Assembly (NCBI GenBank): GCA_030035585.1
Contig: CM057482.1
Coordinates: 42,513,501 to 42,577,500 of the forward strand
DNA: 64,000 nt
Reading direction: 5' to 3'
From: Dugong dugon
Taxonomy: Eukaryota; Chordata; Mammalia; Sirenia; Dugongidae
In this document: positions 1 to 10,150 of the stretch, one piece after another
Position numbering within the stretch: the stretch's first letter is position 1
Layout: the number at the start of each line of letters is the position of its first letter
Made by a program: the position numbers and the translations under genes
The notes under the pieces: generated by a model
What the model was told of the DNA's origin: nothing
Databases searched by the model: none
Seen by the model: only the letters and a program-made list of their open reading frames with translations

Positions 1-2100
1 TGGCAGATGGAGATGCTTTTTGGGGTCTTTGGCAGGCCCTTATTAGTAAATCACAGTGGAAACCTTTAGGATTTTGGAGCAAAGCCCTACTATCCTCTGC
101 AGATAACTACTCTCCTTTTGAGAAACAGCTTTTGGCTTGTTATTGGGCCTTAGTGGAGATGGAATGCTTAACCACGGTCACTACATCACCATGCAGCCTG
201 AGCTGCCCATCATGCCCTACAGAGCCATAAAGTCAGACATGCACAACAATATTCCATTATGAAATGGAAGTGGTATATACGAGACTGGGCCTTTGCAGGA
301 CTTGAACTCACAAGTAAGTTGCATGAGGAAGTGGCCCAAATGTCCATGGTCTCTACTCCTGTCACATTACCTGCCTCTCCCAGTCTGCTCCTATGGCCTC
401 ATGGGGAGTACCTTATGATCAGTTGACTGAGGAAGGGAAAATCCTGCCTGGTTTACACATGGTTCTGCATGATATGCAAGCACTACTTGAAACTGGACAG
501 CTACAGCACTATACTACAGCACTTCCTGTGACCTCCCTGAAGGACAGTGGTGAAGGGAAATCCTCCCAATGTGCAGAACTTGGAGAAGTTCACCTGGTTG
601 TTCACTTTGCTTGGAAGGAGAAATTTCCAGATGCATGATTGTATAATGATTCATGAGCTGTGGCCAGTGCTTTGGCTGGATGGTCAGGGACTTGGAAGGA
701 ATATGACTAGAAAATTTGAGACAAGGAGATATGGGGAAGATGTATGTGGATAGACTTCTCTGAATGAGCCAAAGAAGTGAAGATATTTGTGTCTCACTTG
801 AATACTCCTCAAAGGGTGACCTCAGCAGAGGAGGATTTTAACAATCAAGTGGATAGGATGATACATTCCATGGAAAACAGTCATCCTTTTTCCCCAGGCA
901 CTTCCATAATTGCCCAATGGGCTCGTGAGCAAAGTGGCCGTGAGGGCAAGGATGGAGGTTATGAATGGACTCAGCAACATGCACTTCCACTTACCAAGGC
1001 TGAGTCGGCTACAGCCACTGCTGAGTACCCAATCTGCCAGTACCTGAGACCAACATTGAGTCCCCTATATGGCATCATTCCTTGGTGTGATCAGCCAGCA
1101 ACTTAGTGGCAAGTTGATTACGTTGGAACGCTTCCATCATGGAAAGGGCAGCATTTTGTTCTTACTGGAATAGACACCTTGGAAACGGATTTGCCTTTCC
1201 TCACACAATGTTTCTGCCAAAACTACCATCCATGGACTTACAGAATGCCTTATCCACTGTCTTTGTATCCCACACAGCATTGCCTCGGATCAAGGGACTC
1301 ACTTCACAGCAAATGAAGTGTGACAATGGGTCCATGCTTATGGAGTTCATGTTCCCCACTATCCTGAAGCAGCTGGCTTGATAGAATGATGGAATGGCCT
1401 TCTAAAGGCACAAACATGGCACCAGCTAGGTGGCAGTACTTTGCAGGGTTGGGGCAATGTTCATCAGGTGGCTGTATATGCTCTAAACCAGAGTTCAGTA
1501 TATGGTGCTGTTTCTCCCATAGCCGGGATTCATGGTTCCAGGAATGAAGGAGTGGAAATGGGAGTGGCACCACTCACTGTTACCCCTAGTGACCCACTCA
1601 CAGAACTTTTACTTCCTGTCCCTGTGACCATATGCTCTGTAGGTGTAGAGGTCTTAGTTCTAAAGGGAGGAATGCTCCCACCTATAGATACAACATGGAT
1701 TCCATTGAATTGGAACTTAAGAATGCCACCCAGCCACTTTGGGCTCCTCATGCCTATAAATCAGCAAAGAAGGGAGTTACCATATTGTATGATGTGATTG
1801 ATCCTGAATACCAAGGGGAAATTGGATAGATGTAGCAAAATGGAGATAAAAAAGAGTATATCTGGAATACAAGAGATTCCTTAGGGCATCTCTTAGTACT
1901 ATCATGCCCGTGATTGATGGAAAACTAAAGCAACTCAATTCCAACATGTCCACTAACAGCTCATACACCTCAGGAATGAAAGTTTGGGTCACTCCATCAG
2001 GCAAAGAACCTCAGCCAGCTGAGGTGCTTGCTGAGAGTAAAGGGAGAACAGAACAGGTGGTGGAAGAAGGTAGTTCTAAATACGTTACAAGCATGTGACC
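1..2100 (+). pseudogene. ERVL pol remnant (RNase H, integrase, dUTPase)
   Basis: This is the broken pol frame of the provirus. The start lies upstream of the window. The first 170 bases read in one frame through the reverse transcriptase to RNase H connection, with a stop near 230. A frame open at 777-1106 covers the end of RNase H and the integrase N-terminal region. Integrase core sequence continues at 1090-1381 with at least one frame change, because the stretch around the second catalytic Asp (about 1285) reads correctly only in another frame. Frame 1441-1797 covers the integrase C-terminus and runs into the dUTPase, which continues in the frames at 1632-1829 and 1904-2098. No restored reading is offered. 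The dUTPase call rests on its position after integrase and its resemblance to ERVL. Confidence 0.75.
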
Positions 2101-2353
2101 ATTTGCAGAAATGAAGATTGTAAGTGCTATGAGTATTTCTTGCTTGTATGTGTTTATCAAATATTTTGTTTTCTTCACTTAAAAAATATAAAATGTAGAC
2201 AGGGATAGTGCGTTTTTGGTTGTCCTCATGTTAGTTGTATTGTGTTAGATGCAACTCTGACTTTGTAACTGTCTTTATTTAGAGACTGTGCATGGTTTAA
2301 GGAGATGTGTACAAGTGCCAAGCTGACAACAGGTGGACCGTTATCGTTAAGGA
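1..2353 (+). mobile_element. ERVL-class endogenous retrovirus, internal region (3' part)
   Basis: This is the 3' half of a decayed class III (ERVL-type) provirus; its 5' part lies outside the window. Read on the plus strand with several frame changes, it gives the end of the reverse transcriptase and RNase H (about 1-1000), an integrase region (about 1000-1690) and a dUTPase-like region (about 1690-2100). An integrase followed by dUTPase at the end of pol is the known ERVL arrangement. Between the dUTPase and the LTR (2100-2353) no env frame is visible, as expected for ERVL. The LTR at 2354-2832 has the matching orientation. Many stops and frameshifts make it non-functional. Assignment is from memory of the family; the alternative is another dUTPase-bearing retroelement. 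Confidence 0.8.
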
Positions 2354-2832
2354 TGTATGTCAACTTGGCTGGCCATCATTCTCAGTGGTTTGACAGTTAT
2401 GTGATGATGTAGTTATCCTCCATTTTGTGGTATAATGTAATCATCTCCATTATGTGATCTGATCTGATCAGCCAACTACTTGTAAGGGGAGTTTCCTGGG
2501 AGTTTTGGCCTTCATCTAATATATATGGATGTTCTGGCAAGGCTTGCTGGCATTTGCTCTCTCTGGATCCTCCATCTGGCTCATCATCATCTGACCTCTT
2601 GTTCTTGGGACTTTAGCCAGTAGCCTGCCATATTGCCTGCCAATCTTGTGTTCGTCAGCCCCTGTAGCTGTGTGAGTCAGGAGACACCATCAGCGCCTGA
2701 CCCATGGACTTGGGTCTTGCCAGCCTCTACAACCATGAGAGCCATTTCCTTGAGATAAATCTCTCTCTCTCTATGTATATATATATACATGCTTCACTGG
2801 TTTTGCTTCTCTATAGAACCCAGCGTAAGACA
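2354..2832 (+). mobile_element. ERVL-type LTR (MLT2-like), 3' LTR of the preceding provirus
   Basis: The LTR starts TGTATGTCAACTTGGC and ends with CCCAGCGTAAGACA, giving TG...CA ends and 479 bp. It lies directly after the ERVL internal region and in the same orientation, so it is taken as that element's 3' LTR. The ATAAATCTCTCTC stretch near 2753 and the TTTTGCTTCTCTATAGAACCC-like end are typical of MLT2 and ERVL LTRs. It would carry polyadenylation signals in the ERV; AATAAA is degenerate here (GATAAAT near 2753). Confidence 0.75.
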
Positions 2833-2962
2833 GTTGAATACTTAAATGTTGAAGGGAAACATTGGGTTCCCTACTATGCTCTCCCAGCTTCTTTTGAATT
2901 ACTGTTATGAAAATAATTCTGGTTCCAGCTTCAGAAGCCTTGAGTTGGTGTTCATTTTCCCC

Positions 2963-3414
2963 ATAGTGCTCTCCAGAGAAATAGAACCAATAATATATAT
3001 ATCCTATGAAAGAGAAAGAGAGAGAGAGAGAGGAGAGAGAGATTTATTTATTTCAAAGGACTGATTATGGGGGCTGGCAAGTTCAAAATCTGTTGGTCAT
3101 GCCACAGTCTGGAAACTACAGCAGTCTTGAGTTCAAAATCCATGGACCATGCAACTGAAAACTCTGGTAGGATATTTATACTGCAGTTTTTAGATAGAAT
3201 CCTTCTCCCTCTGGGAAACCTCAGTTTTTTTGTTAAGCCTTCAACTGATTGGATGAAGCCCACTCACATTACAGAGGATAATCCACTTTACTTAAACTGG
3301 TTATAAATGCCCATCACATACTGATAGCTTCATAGCCAAATCTAGACTAATGCTTGACCAAACAACTGAGCATCATAGCCTAACCAAGTAGACACATAAA
3401 ATTAACTATCATCC
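2963..3414 (-). mobile_element. MLT2-like solo LTR, reverse orientation
   Basis: Read on the minus strand, this runs from a start like TGATAGTTAATTTTATGTGTC at about 3414 to an end like GGTTCTATTTCTCTGGAGAGC near 2963. The 'ATTTTATGTGTCTACTTGG' opening and the subfamily-typical ATCCAATCAGTTGAAGGC segment (about 3235-3255) mark an MLT2 LTR. A purine-rich GA microsatellite (3007-3041) has expanded where the LTR has its ATAAATCTCTC tract. No internal region is attached, so it is a solo LTR. It stands tail to tail with the ERVL LTR at 2354-2832. Confidence 0.75.
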
Positions 3415-3709
3415 CCACAAAATATCTATATGAACTTGCTCAGGTTGTTAATTTCTCTTGTTATCCAATGATAAAGTGCTAAATAATCACAAGGCATTTG
3501 TCATTTTTATATGGATCTCTCCGATTATTCTAATTAGACAGTTTAATTATTATGCTTCCAAAGTAATATACCTTAAATCTTTCCTGCTCCGTCTCTCTCA
3601 CATACTAACACACTCACACATGTATCACTCTCTTTCCCTTTTGTTTCTGAATACTTAACTCTAGAGTGACCATAAGTTGCAATTTACTAATAGATCTAAG
3701 TTGGGTGAG

Positions 3710-4054
3710 GCACTGGTTGTTCAGCAGTAGAATTCTTGCCTTCCATGCTGGAGACCGGGTTCAATTCCTGATCAATGCACCTCATGTGCAGCTACCACCC
3801 ATCTGTCACTGAGGGCTTGTGTGTTGCTATGATGCTGAACAGGTTTCAGTGGAGCTTCCAGATTAAGACAGACTAGGGAAAAAGGCCTGGCAATGTACTT
3901 TTGAAAGTCAGCCAGTGAAAACCCTATGGATCACAAAGGTACAGTCTGTAACAGATTATGGGGATGGGGCAGGACTGGGTAGCATTTTGTTCTGTTGTAC
4001 ATGGGGTCACAATGAGTCAGAGGCTGACTCAACAGCAGCAAACTACTAGAGCAA
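3710..4054 (+). mobile_element. AfroSINE-like SINE with tRNA-Gly-like head
   Basis: The first 70 bases match the layout of tRNA-Gly(GCC): GCACTGGTTGTTCAGCAGTAG as A-box region, then GAATTCTTGCC, then GGTTCAATTCCTGATCAATGC as B-box and acceptor end. The next 130 bases (about 3785-3935) resemble the 5' UTR of the RTE LINE at 47284-50505 (shared GCTTGTGTGTTGCT, AGACAGACTAGG, CCAGTGAAAACC). The last 100 bases resemble the RTE 3' end (GGTCACAATGAGTCAGAGGC, CTCAACAGCAGCAA). TTGGGTG at 3701-3707 and 4055-4061 is a possible target-site duplication. It would be transcribed by RNA polymerase III and moved by RTE enzymes. Confidence 0.8.
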
Positions 4055-4507
4055 TTGGGTGGAAGGGTAAGCATCTTGAAGAACTAGATAAAAATTCAGT
4101 TGGAAAAAGAGAGAGATCATTTAAACGATAAACAACTCAGTTGAGACAAGGATGCAGAGTGAAAATCGAACAGTGCCTGTGCAAGGAATGAAAAGACTGT
4201 TTAAATTTACATTATCAACCTGCTTTGTTTGCTCTTATGTGCACATCAAGGCCACTACCTGGGGTTAGGTACAGGGGGTTTGGGGGAAGGGGGTGAGTGA
4301 AGGTTCCTGCCCATGTGTGTGCCTGTGGGCTGGGTCTGCCCAGATAAATCACATTTGTCTAATCTGTACAAAGCTGTCACATGGATTAATGGAAGCTGTG
4401 ATGGAACTAATCTAAAAGTCAGCAGTAACTACTATGAGTAAGTATTGAGTCACTGACAAAAAGTGCTGACTTTTTATGGTTAAGACAAGGCAAGACCAAG
4501 TCAAATT
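4043..4507. other. Unassigned sequence
   Basis: Non-repetitive looking sequence between two SINEs. It has a G-rich patch (GGGGGTTTGGGGGAAGGGGG, 4275-4294) that could in principle form a quadruplex. No gene or named repeat is recognised. Confidence 0.5.
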
Positions 4508-4705
4508 TGTTGCTGTTGAGTCTATTCCAACTCATGGTGACCCCATGTGCTGACGAGAACTGTGCTTCATAGGATTTTCAAGACTGTGATCATTTGGAAG
4601 CAAATCAACAGGCCTTTCTTCCAAGGGGCCCCTGGGTGGGTTCAAATAGCCAATGTTTTAGTTAGTAGTTGGGTGCTTAACCTTTTGTGCCACCCAGGGA
4701 CTCCT
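4508..4705 (-). mobile_element. AfroSINE-like SINE (about 200 bp type)
   Basis: On the minus strand the element starts with the head GGAGTCCCTGGGTGGCACAA (ending at 4705), runs through a B-box-like stretch and CCCAGGGG..., and ends with the RTE-like tail ATGAGTTGGAATAGACTCAACAGC. It contains the middle insert seen in the longer subfamily (GGAAGAAAGGCCTG near 4615). The head is tRNA-derived and the 3' end is shared with the RTE LINE. It is diverged but near full length. Confidence 0.85.
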
Positions 4706-4963
4706 AAGGCAGGTCAGAAAATGTCTAAATTACAGCAGTGGTTTAAGTTGGACCAAGGCGTTATCTCTGGAGATTTTGAAAGAGAAGACAGACTGCTACC
4801 TTTCTAAAATGGTTTTTAGATTAGTGATAACGCTTGCCTTAGTGAGCTCACAGATTCTTGTGGGACCATTGAGATATTGCAACATAACTCGAAATGACTT
4901 TAGTTTTCTAGTGATCTCATTTGTATTACCACAAAGTAAATAGTGCGTACTATTGAGTTAGTA

Positions 4964-5171
4964 TTGCTTTAGTCCCTGGGTGGTGCTAATGGTTAAGTGC
5001 TCAACTATTAACTGAAATGTTGGCAATTTGAACCCACCCAGAAGCTCCTTGGAAGACAGGCCTGGTATCTGAAAGTTCACAGCCTTGAAAACTCTATGGG
5101 GCACAGCTCTACTCTGCAACACATGGGTCGCCATGAGTCAAAAGTGATTTGAGGGCAACTGGTTGGTTGGT
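4964..5171 (+). mobile_element. AfroSINE-like SINE (about 200 bp type) with clean target duplication
   Basis: The head AGTCCCTGGGTGGTGCTAA, the middle stretch CAGGCCTGGTATCTGAAAG and the RTE-like end GTCGCCATGAGTCAAAAGTG are all present, followed by a GGTTGGTTGG tail. The 13-base duplication TATTGAGTTAGTA is exact at 4951-4963 and 5172-5184, which fixes the insertion limits. Confidence 0.9.
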
Positions 5172-5184
5172 TATTGAGTTAGTA

Positions 5185-6225
5185 GAGTAAAACATATTAT
5201 TGATAATTTACGTATACAAAAAATCTGAAATTTGGTGTCTTTGAAATATCACGAACCTCAAACAGGAAAAACAATTGCAATTAAACTTGATCGCAGTTGG
5301 CTTACATTAGTGGGGTTTTGAGGCACTTTTTCCTTTACCTTGGACTGAACATCATTGCAATTTTCCCTTGACTCACTTACTATCTGCCTCTAATCTTTAA
5401 AAAGGGGCCTTGATACACTTTAGTTAGGAAACAGGCAAAATAAGGTCAAATAAAAGTCAGAGTAAGGTGAGCTACAATTCTTCTTCTCATGCATTCCAAA
5501 TTAAGAGGGAAAGTAAGGGTTAACCACAAAGTATTCCACCTTGAACCCTCACACTCTCTTTATCTAACACACCATAATAAAAGATCAAGAGTTCCTGCTT
5601 ATTATCTTATTTTTCCTGCTTGCTCCACCAGGCTAAGGCCCAGTCTGGTTATGGATTAACACTGTGATCAATAGTAAGCCTGCTCTCTCTCTCCTGGCAG
5701 GGGAAAATGAACTCAAAATGCAGTCAAACTCTTATTGATCAAGGATATAGGTCTCACTTTCATTACCTCTGTCTCCTGATAACCCACAAATAATGTGATG
5801 AGTTGCTAATCTCTCTGATTTTCAATGGACCCTTCACCCCTCCTGTCTGCACATTGCAGCTTTTATTTTCATCTTGATATACACTCTGTGTAATTCATGT
5901 AGCACTAACTCTCACTCTCTTACCGTCAGACCTGGTCAATCAGAGCTAATAATATCACTCTTCACTGGGAATGGTGGCTCTGGTGAGTTCAAAACATAGG
6001 GTCTCCAAACATGGCAAGGAAATACAGAGTGCAGACCACTTCTTTCAAGGACGTGGAGATGTGAAGTAAGTCATCTTGGGGAAGCAACACTTAAATTGGT
6101 AGTAACCCTCTCAGGATTTGACCTGCTTCTACAAAAGTAGTCTCCCACTTTACATTAACTTAACCAAGTCAATATTCCCTTCCCTTATCCAGACTTTCCA
6201 GCTAGGAGTAAAAAACATCTTTACG
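5185..6225. other. Unassigned sequence
   Basis: AT-rich sequence without a recognisable gene or a repeat I can name. It may hold old repeat pieces. Confidence 0.5.
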
Positions 6226-6800
6226 TAATAATAACAGCTAATGCTTGTTGACTGCTTTCTATGTGTCAGAAAACGCCCTAGATCTTTACATGTGTTAATT
6301 CATTTGACCCTCACAACAACCCTATGATGTAGGTATTAATGTTGTTATTGTTAGCTGCTGTGGAATTGGCCCCCGACTCATGGAGAACCCATGTACAACG
6401 AACAAAACACTGCCCGGTCCTGCACCATCCCCATAATTGGTTGTGGATCTGATCGTTGTGACCCATAGCATTTTCATTGGCTGATTTTCAGAAGTATATT
6501 ACCAGGCCTTTCTTCCTAGTGCATCTTGGTGTGGAAGCTCTTCTGAAACCCGTTCAGCATCATAGCAGCCCACAAGCCTCCATTGACAGATAGGTGGTGG
6601 CTGCACATGAGGTGCATTGGCCAGGAATTGAACCTGGGCCTCTGTTCTGAAGGTGTGAATTCTACCATTGAACCACCATAGTTTCCATGTATGTATTAAT
6701 ATTATCTCCAGTTTATAGATGAAAAGATTGAAACAGAGAGCTGATGCAACTTATCCTTTTGGACAGCAGGTAGAAGAGTCAGAAGGTCTGAATTCAGATT
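6226..6800 (+). mobile_element. MIR, split by a SINE
   Basis: The two halves, 6226-6340 (GACTGCTTTCTATGTGTCAG through CTCACAACAACCCTATGATG) and 6693-6800 (ATTATCTCCAGTTTATAGATG through a CTGAATTCAGATTC end), join into one MIR core in plus orientation. The interruption is the minus-strand SINE at 6341-6692. MIR is an ancient tRNA-headed, L2-mobilised SINE shared by mammals. Confidence 0.85.
6341..6692 (-). mobile_element. tRNA-Gly-headed AfroSINE-like SINE nested in MIR
   Basis: Same composite family as the copy at 3710-4054. Read on the minus strand, the head is GGTGGTTCAATGGTAGAATTC followed by GGTTCAATTCCTGGCCAATGC. RTE-5'-UTR-like sequence follows (about 6590-6440), then the RTE-like 3' end with CTCCATGAGTCGGGGGCC and an AACAATAACAAC tail at the left edge. 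The 8-base duplication GTATTAAT is exact at 6333-6340 and 6693-6700 and fixes the insertion. Confidence 0.88.
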
Positions 6801-7327
6801 CTGTGGCAGCCAGGGAATTGTATCTCTCAGCTCTCCCTTCAGAGGAACCCTTTGCAGCCAGCACAGTAGACTGCAGCCTCCATCTTCCACACCTTTGGAT
6901 CTGAAAATCTCACTGAGGCTATACTTCCCTCAGCTGCTCCCACACAATGACTGAGCATATGGGGAGACTAGGGTCTGGCCATTTCAGCCCAGCATGGGAC
7001 TCCTGTAATAAACAACCTCACCATCGGTCTGGCTGAGACTCTTGCAGCTGCACTACAGTCTGAAGCTGGTCCTACCCAACCCCTTACTCCCCTCTCTTCT
7101 TTCTCAGATGTCAGACCTGCATCCAGGTCTGAATGTTCTCTCTGCTGCCTCGGGACCCTCCTCCTTTATCCTCAGCTGGGGTTTCCTCTGATCAGTCTCT
7201 TGAATGGCTAACTCCATTTTGGCTTCTTCTTCTTAGAAGACCTGAACTGACCCAGAGCCTGAGCACTCTACCACTGTGAATTTTGACTCACAACATAAGC
7301 GTAGACTGTGGTGCTAGGAGAGGCTCC
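6801..7327. other. Unassigned sequence, probably an old repeat
   Basis: Pyrimidine-rich sequence (about 7080-7230) that has the feel of an old interspersed repeat, but I cannot name the family. No coding evidence. Confidence 0.35.
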
Positions 7328-7833
7328 TGTCTTAATTATCTAGTGCTACCTTGCAGAGATAGCACAAGTGGATGGCTTTAAAAAACAGATATTTGTTTTC
7401 TCACAGTTCAGGCGTCTATAAGTCTGAATTCAGGGTGTGGTTCAAGGGGGAGGTCCTTCCTTGTCTATTTCAGTGTCTGGTAGCTGCAAACATCCTTGGT
7501 GTTTGTGGAATTGTAGATGCATCTGTCTCTGTCACCTGTGTTCCTCTTCTCCCTGTGTATGTCTCTGTGTCTACTCTGCTCTTTTTATAATTCAGAAATG
7601 ATTAGATTTAGGACCTCGGAAACTCTATGGGGCAGTTCTACTCCTTTCTATAGGGTCGCTATGAGTCAGAATCAACTTGACGGCAACAGGTTTGTTTTTT
7701 TTCTACTCTGATATGACCTCATTAACATAACACAAAATAAATTCCCTTTTCCAAACAGGATAACATCTACAGGTATGGATGGAAATCAAGAAATCAACAC
7801 ACGTTTTGGGGGGACACAATTCAATCCATAACA
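7328..7833 (-). mobile_element. MaLR-like solo LTR with 5-bp target duplication
   Basis: On the minus strand the LTR starts TGTTATGGATTGAATTGTGT (7833) and ends with CTAGATAATTAAGACA (7328). The five bases GCTCC occur exactly at 7323-7327 and 7834-7838, which is the usual class III/MaLR duplication length. No internal region remains. A headless SINE piece (7614-7702) sits inside. The LTRs of the provirus at 44760-47018 share its termini, so they are related. Confidence 0.8.
7614..7702 (+). mobile_element. 5'-truncated AfroSINE-like fragment inside an LTR
   Basis: Only the RTE-related 3' part is present: GAAACTCTATGGGGCAGTTC, TAGGGTCGCTATGAGTCAGA, CTTGACGGCAACAGG, then a T-rich tail. The tRNA head is missing, which fits 5' truncation during reverse transcription. 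Confidence 0.85.
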
Positions 7834-7838
7834 GCTCC

Positions 7839-10053
7839 TCTTACCTTTGGCACCTAAATGACCTTAGAAAGTTTCTGTTAAATGGCTGTAGAAAATAGCA
7901 TGGGATGAACCTAGAACTAGGAGGGTATTTGATAAGATACTGTGTTAATTTGAGGTAGAGTGGTAAGACAGAAACAACATGGCTTTTGAGTCAAGTGCCG
8001 TATTTTCAGAGTTCTGGGTCTTCCGCTTATTCAGGAAGGGGAATGAGGATGTTGTGCTTGGAAAAAATATATCACTTCACTTTTGGTTAAAAAATTCTCA
8101 TCTGCTTTATTTTATGAGATAAAAATGGACTCATAAGATTTTTAGGAAAACAGTTACTTTCAGAAGCATAGCAATCTTTTGATTTGTTAATTATTTAATG
8201 TCTTTATTGGTTCTGCAACTTATTTTTAACAACAAAACAAAACAATGTTTATAATGTGTGATGTCACTTACATATTGGGCTTATAAGGGAGCTTCATGTA
8301 TAGAATGATATTGGACATAGGTGTAAGAGAAACTGAATGTACTGAAATTCATTATTTCCCTCAGCTGAATTGTTTGAGCTGAATTAAAGCTACTAACAGT
8401 TACTTTACCCTTATGATATAAAATCAGAGAATTCTCCCTTAACTGAATTGCTTTTGTGATTTGTCTCCCGCCAATCTGATTACAACAAATCACAATGAAA
8501 CAAATACATTCCTCTTTCTTGAAAAAAAAAAAAAAAAAAAAACAAACCCCAAAATCCAGAAGACCAACAGCAACTAAGCTAATGATAGAATCTGCTTGTG
8601 TTCTGCCCATAGGGTCTGAACGCTGTTTCCAGCTACAGTCCAAACAATTTGTACACCTGTTGAAAAGAAAAAAAACAAAACAAAACAAAAAAACATGACA
8701 TAGGTACAAAGTCTGGGGGATTAAAGTGATTTACACTGAGCTCTTAAAGCTGAAGTAATTGCAGGTCTTATTCTTTTCTTCTGTTCTGCAGAGTTGCATT
8801 TGAAATTTGACAATGAAGTCCTCTTCCTCGTTCTTTGCAGGAGACTAGATGTCAGTTTTCCCAGATTTCCCTCTTTCCTCTTTGCTGGATCTCCTTTAAG
8901 ATGTTCTGGTTTTGCTTGGTTGCATGAAATGAGATAAGGGCAGGACTGATCCAGTGCAGGACTTGCATATTTGGCCAAATTTGGAACTACCTTGGCATAC
9001 TTTTTTCCCTATTGTTTCCTCTGCTGTGATCAGAAAGCAGGGAGAATGAGAAGAAGGCTTGCGCTGCTTTATGCAAACGTGGAAGGAGAAGGCACTTGGT
9101 GGGTCCTTCTCTCCTCTCATAGTTCTGTATTTTCTGGTTGTGTGCAGTGTCATATACATTCAGACTCCGATTTACTCTACTTCTCAGGCTGAACATCTGC
9201 TACAGAATACCTTTGATGTTTCCATAACTGCGTGTGTGATCCTCAATCACGGATGTCATCAAATTTTATTAAACCTAATATAGATAAAACCAAGACATTA
9301 TTGATTAGTTCTGCCATGAAAACCTCCCAGGCTTCGTCTTTGAGTGGTTCTTTTCTGGGGAAGCTGTCTTTATCCTTTCGATAATACTCATGCCCTCCGA
9401 GCCACGGTGGCTTCTGAGTTTTCTTTTGAAGCCCACATCAGTCATATAATTAAGATGTCTTAATACAACTACAGCAATCCCACCATATTGAGAGGCATAC
9501 TCTCTGGTCTGCTGCTGCAATTTTAATTCATGCCCCTCTTTTATGTGGGCGTAATTACGACTGTTCTTTGTGTAGGGTCTTTCATGGCATATTTTCCATT
9601 GATCCAAATTTCACTAGACAGACTCTTATTTAGAATTAAACTTCTCTACCTTATTAATAAGACTAATTGAATTCTGACAAAATAAGTCATATTCTCTTTC
9701 CTCTTTCTTGGCATCTTCTCAGTTGTGCTCTCCACGAATGACTTCTGGTGGCCTCCAATTGATGTCAAACATTTAGATGAAAAACGAAGAATTCTATCAT
9801 CTCCCAGAAGTCTCCAAATAGCCAGATATTTGGTATCATATAGGCAGAGCATCCAGGTCATTTACTTAAAAAAAAATGATTTTTAATCCGTGTATTTTGG
9901 TGTTGAGCAAACACACACAATTTTCAAACCCCATCCATTGTCCTTTTCCCTCCACACTATTATCAAAACTTGCTGTCATTTTGCTTTTATCTTCTTTCTC
10001 CTTTCCTGTATTCATGTTGCAGGTCCAATCTTAACATCTAATATGAAAACATG
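7839..10053. other. Unassigned sequence with an A-tract and two minus-strand frames
   Basis: No recognised gene. There is a long A-tract at 8522-8541 followed by an A/C-rich stretch, and a second A/C-rich run at 8668-8695. On the minus strand, frames at 9607-9305 (100 codons) and 9861-9646 (71 codons) read like ordinary protein text in composition, but I recognise no family. The frame at 8709-8281 crosses the T-tract and is taken as chance. Confidence 0.4.
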
Positions 10054-10150
10054 GGATGGAGGGTAGGGTGGGTCGGTATTGGTAGCACCAGTTGGATGGA
10101 GGGTAGGGTGGGGCGAGTTGGGAACACGGGCTGGATGAAAGGCAGGGTGG
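10054..10150 (+). repeat. G-rich minisatellite, three units of 39-40 bp
   Basis: Three adjacent units each start GGATGGAGGGTAGGGTGGG or a variant, at 10054, 10094 and 10133. Unit 3 is the most diverged (GGATGAAAGGCAGGGTGGG). Units 1 and 2 each contain four G-runs with short loops: 10053-10072 (loops 5, 2, 1) and 10101-10122 (loops 2, 1, 6). Both fit the G-quadruplex pattern on the plus strand. Confidence 0.85.

Noticed and set aside
3710..3780. Functional tRNA-Gly gene
   Set aside because: The head is diverged, lacks a proper terminator and continues into SINE body sequence.
8281..8709. 142-codon minus-strand frame
   Set aside because: It crosses a T-tract that yields a Phe run and has no recognisable domain; chance frame.
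10054..10150. CRISPR-like repeat array
   Set aside because: Three G-rich units with diverged copies and no spacer pattern, in a mammalian genome; it is a minisatellite.
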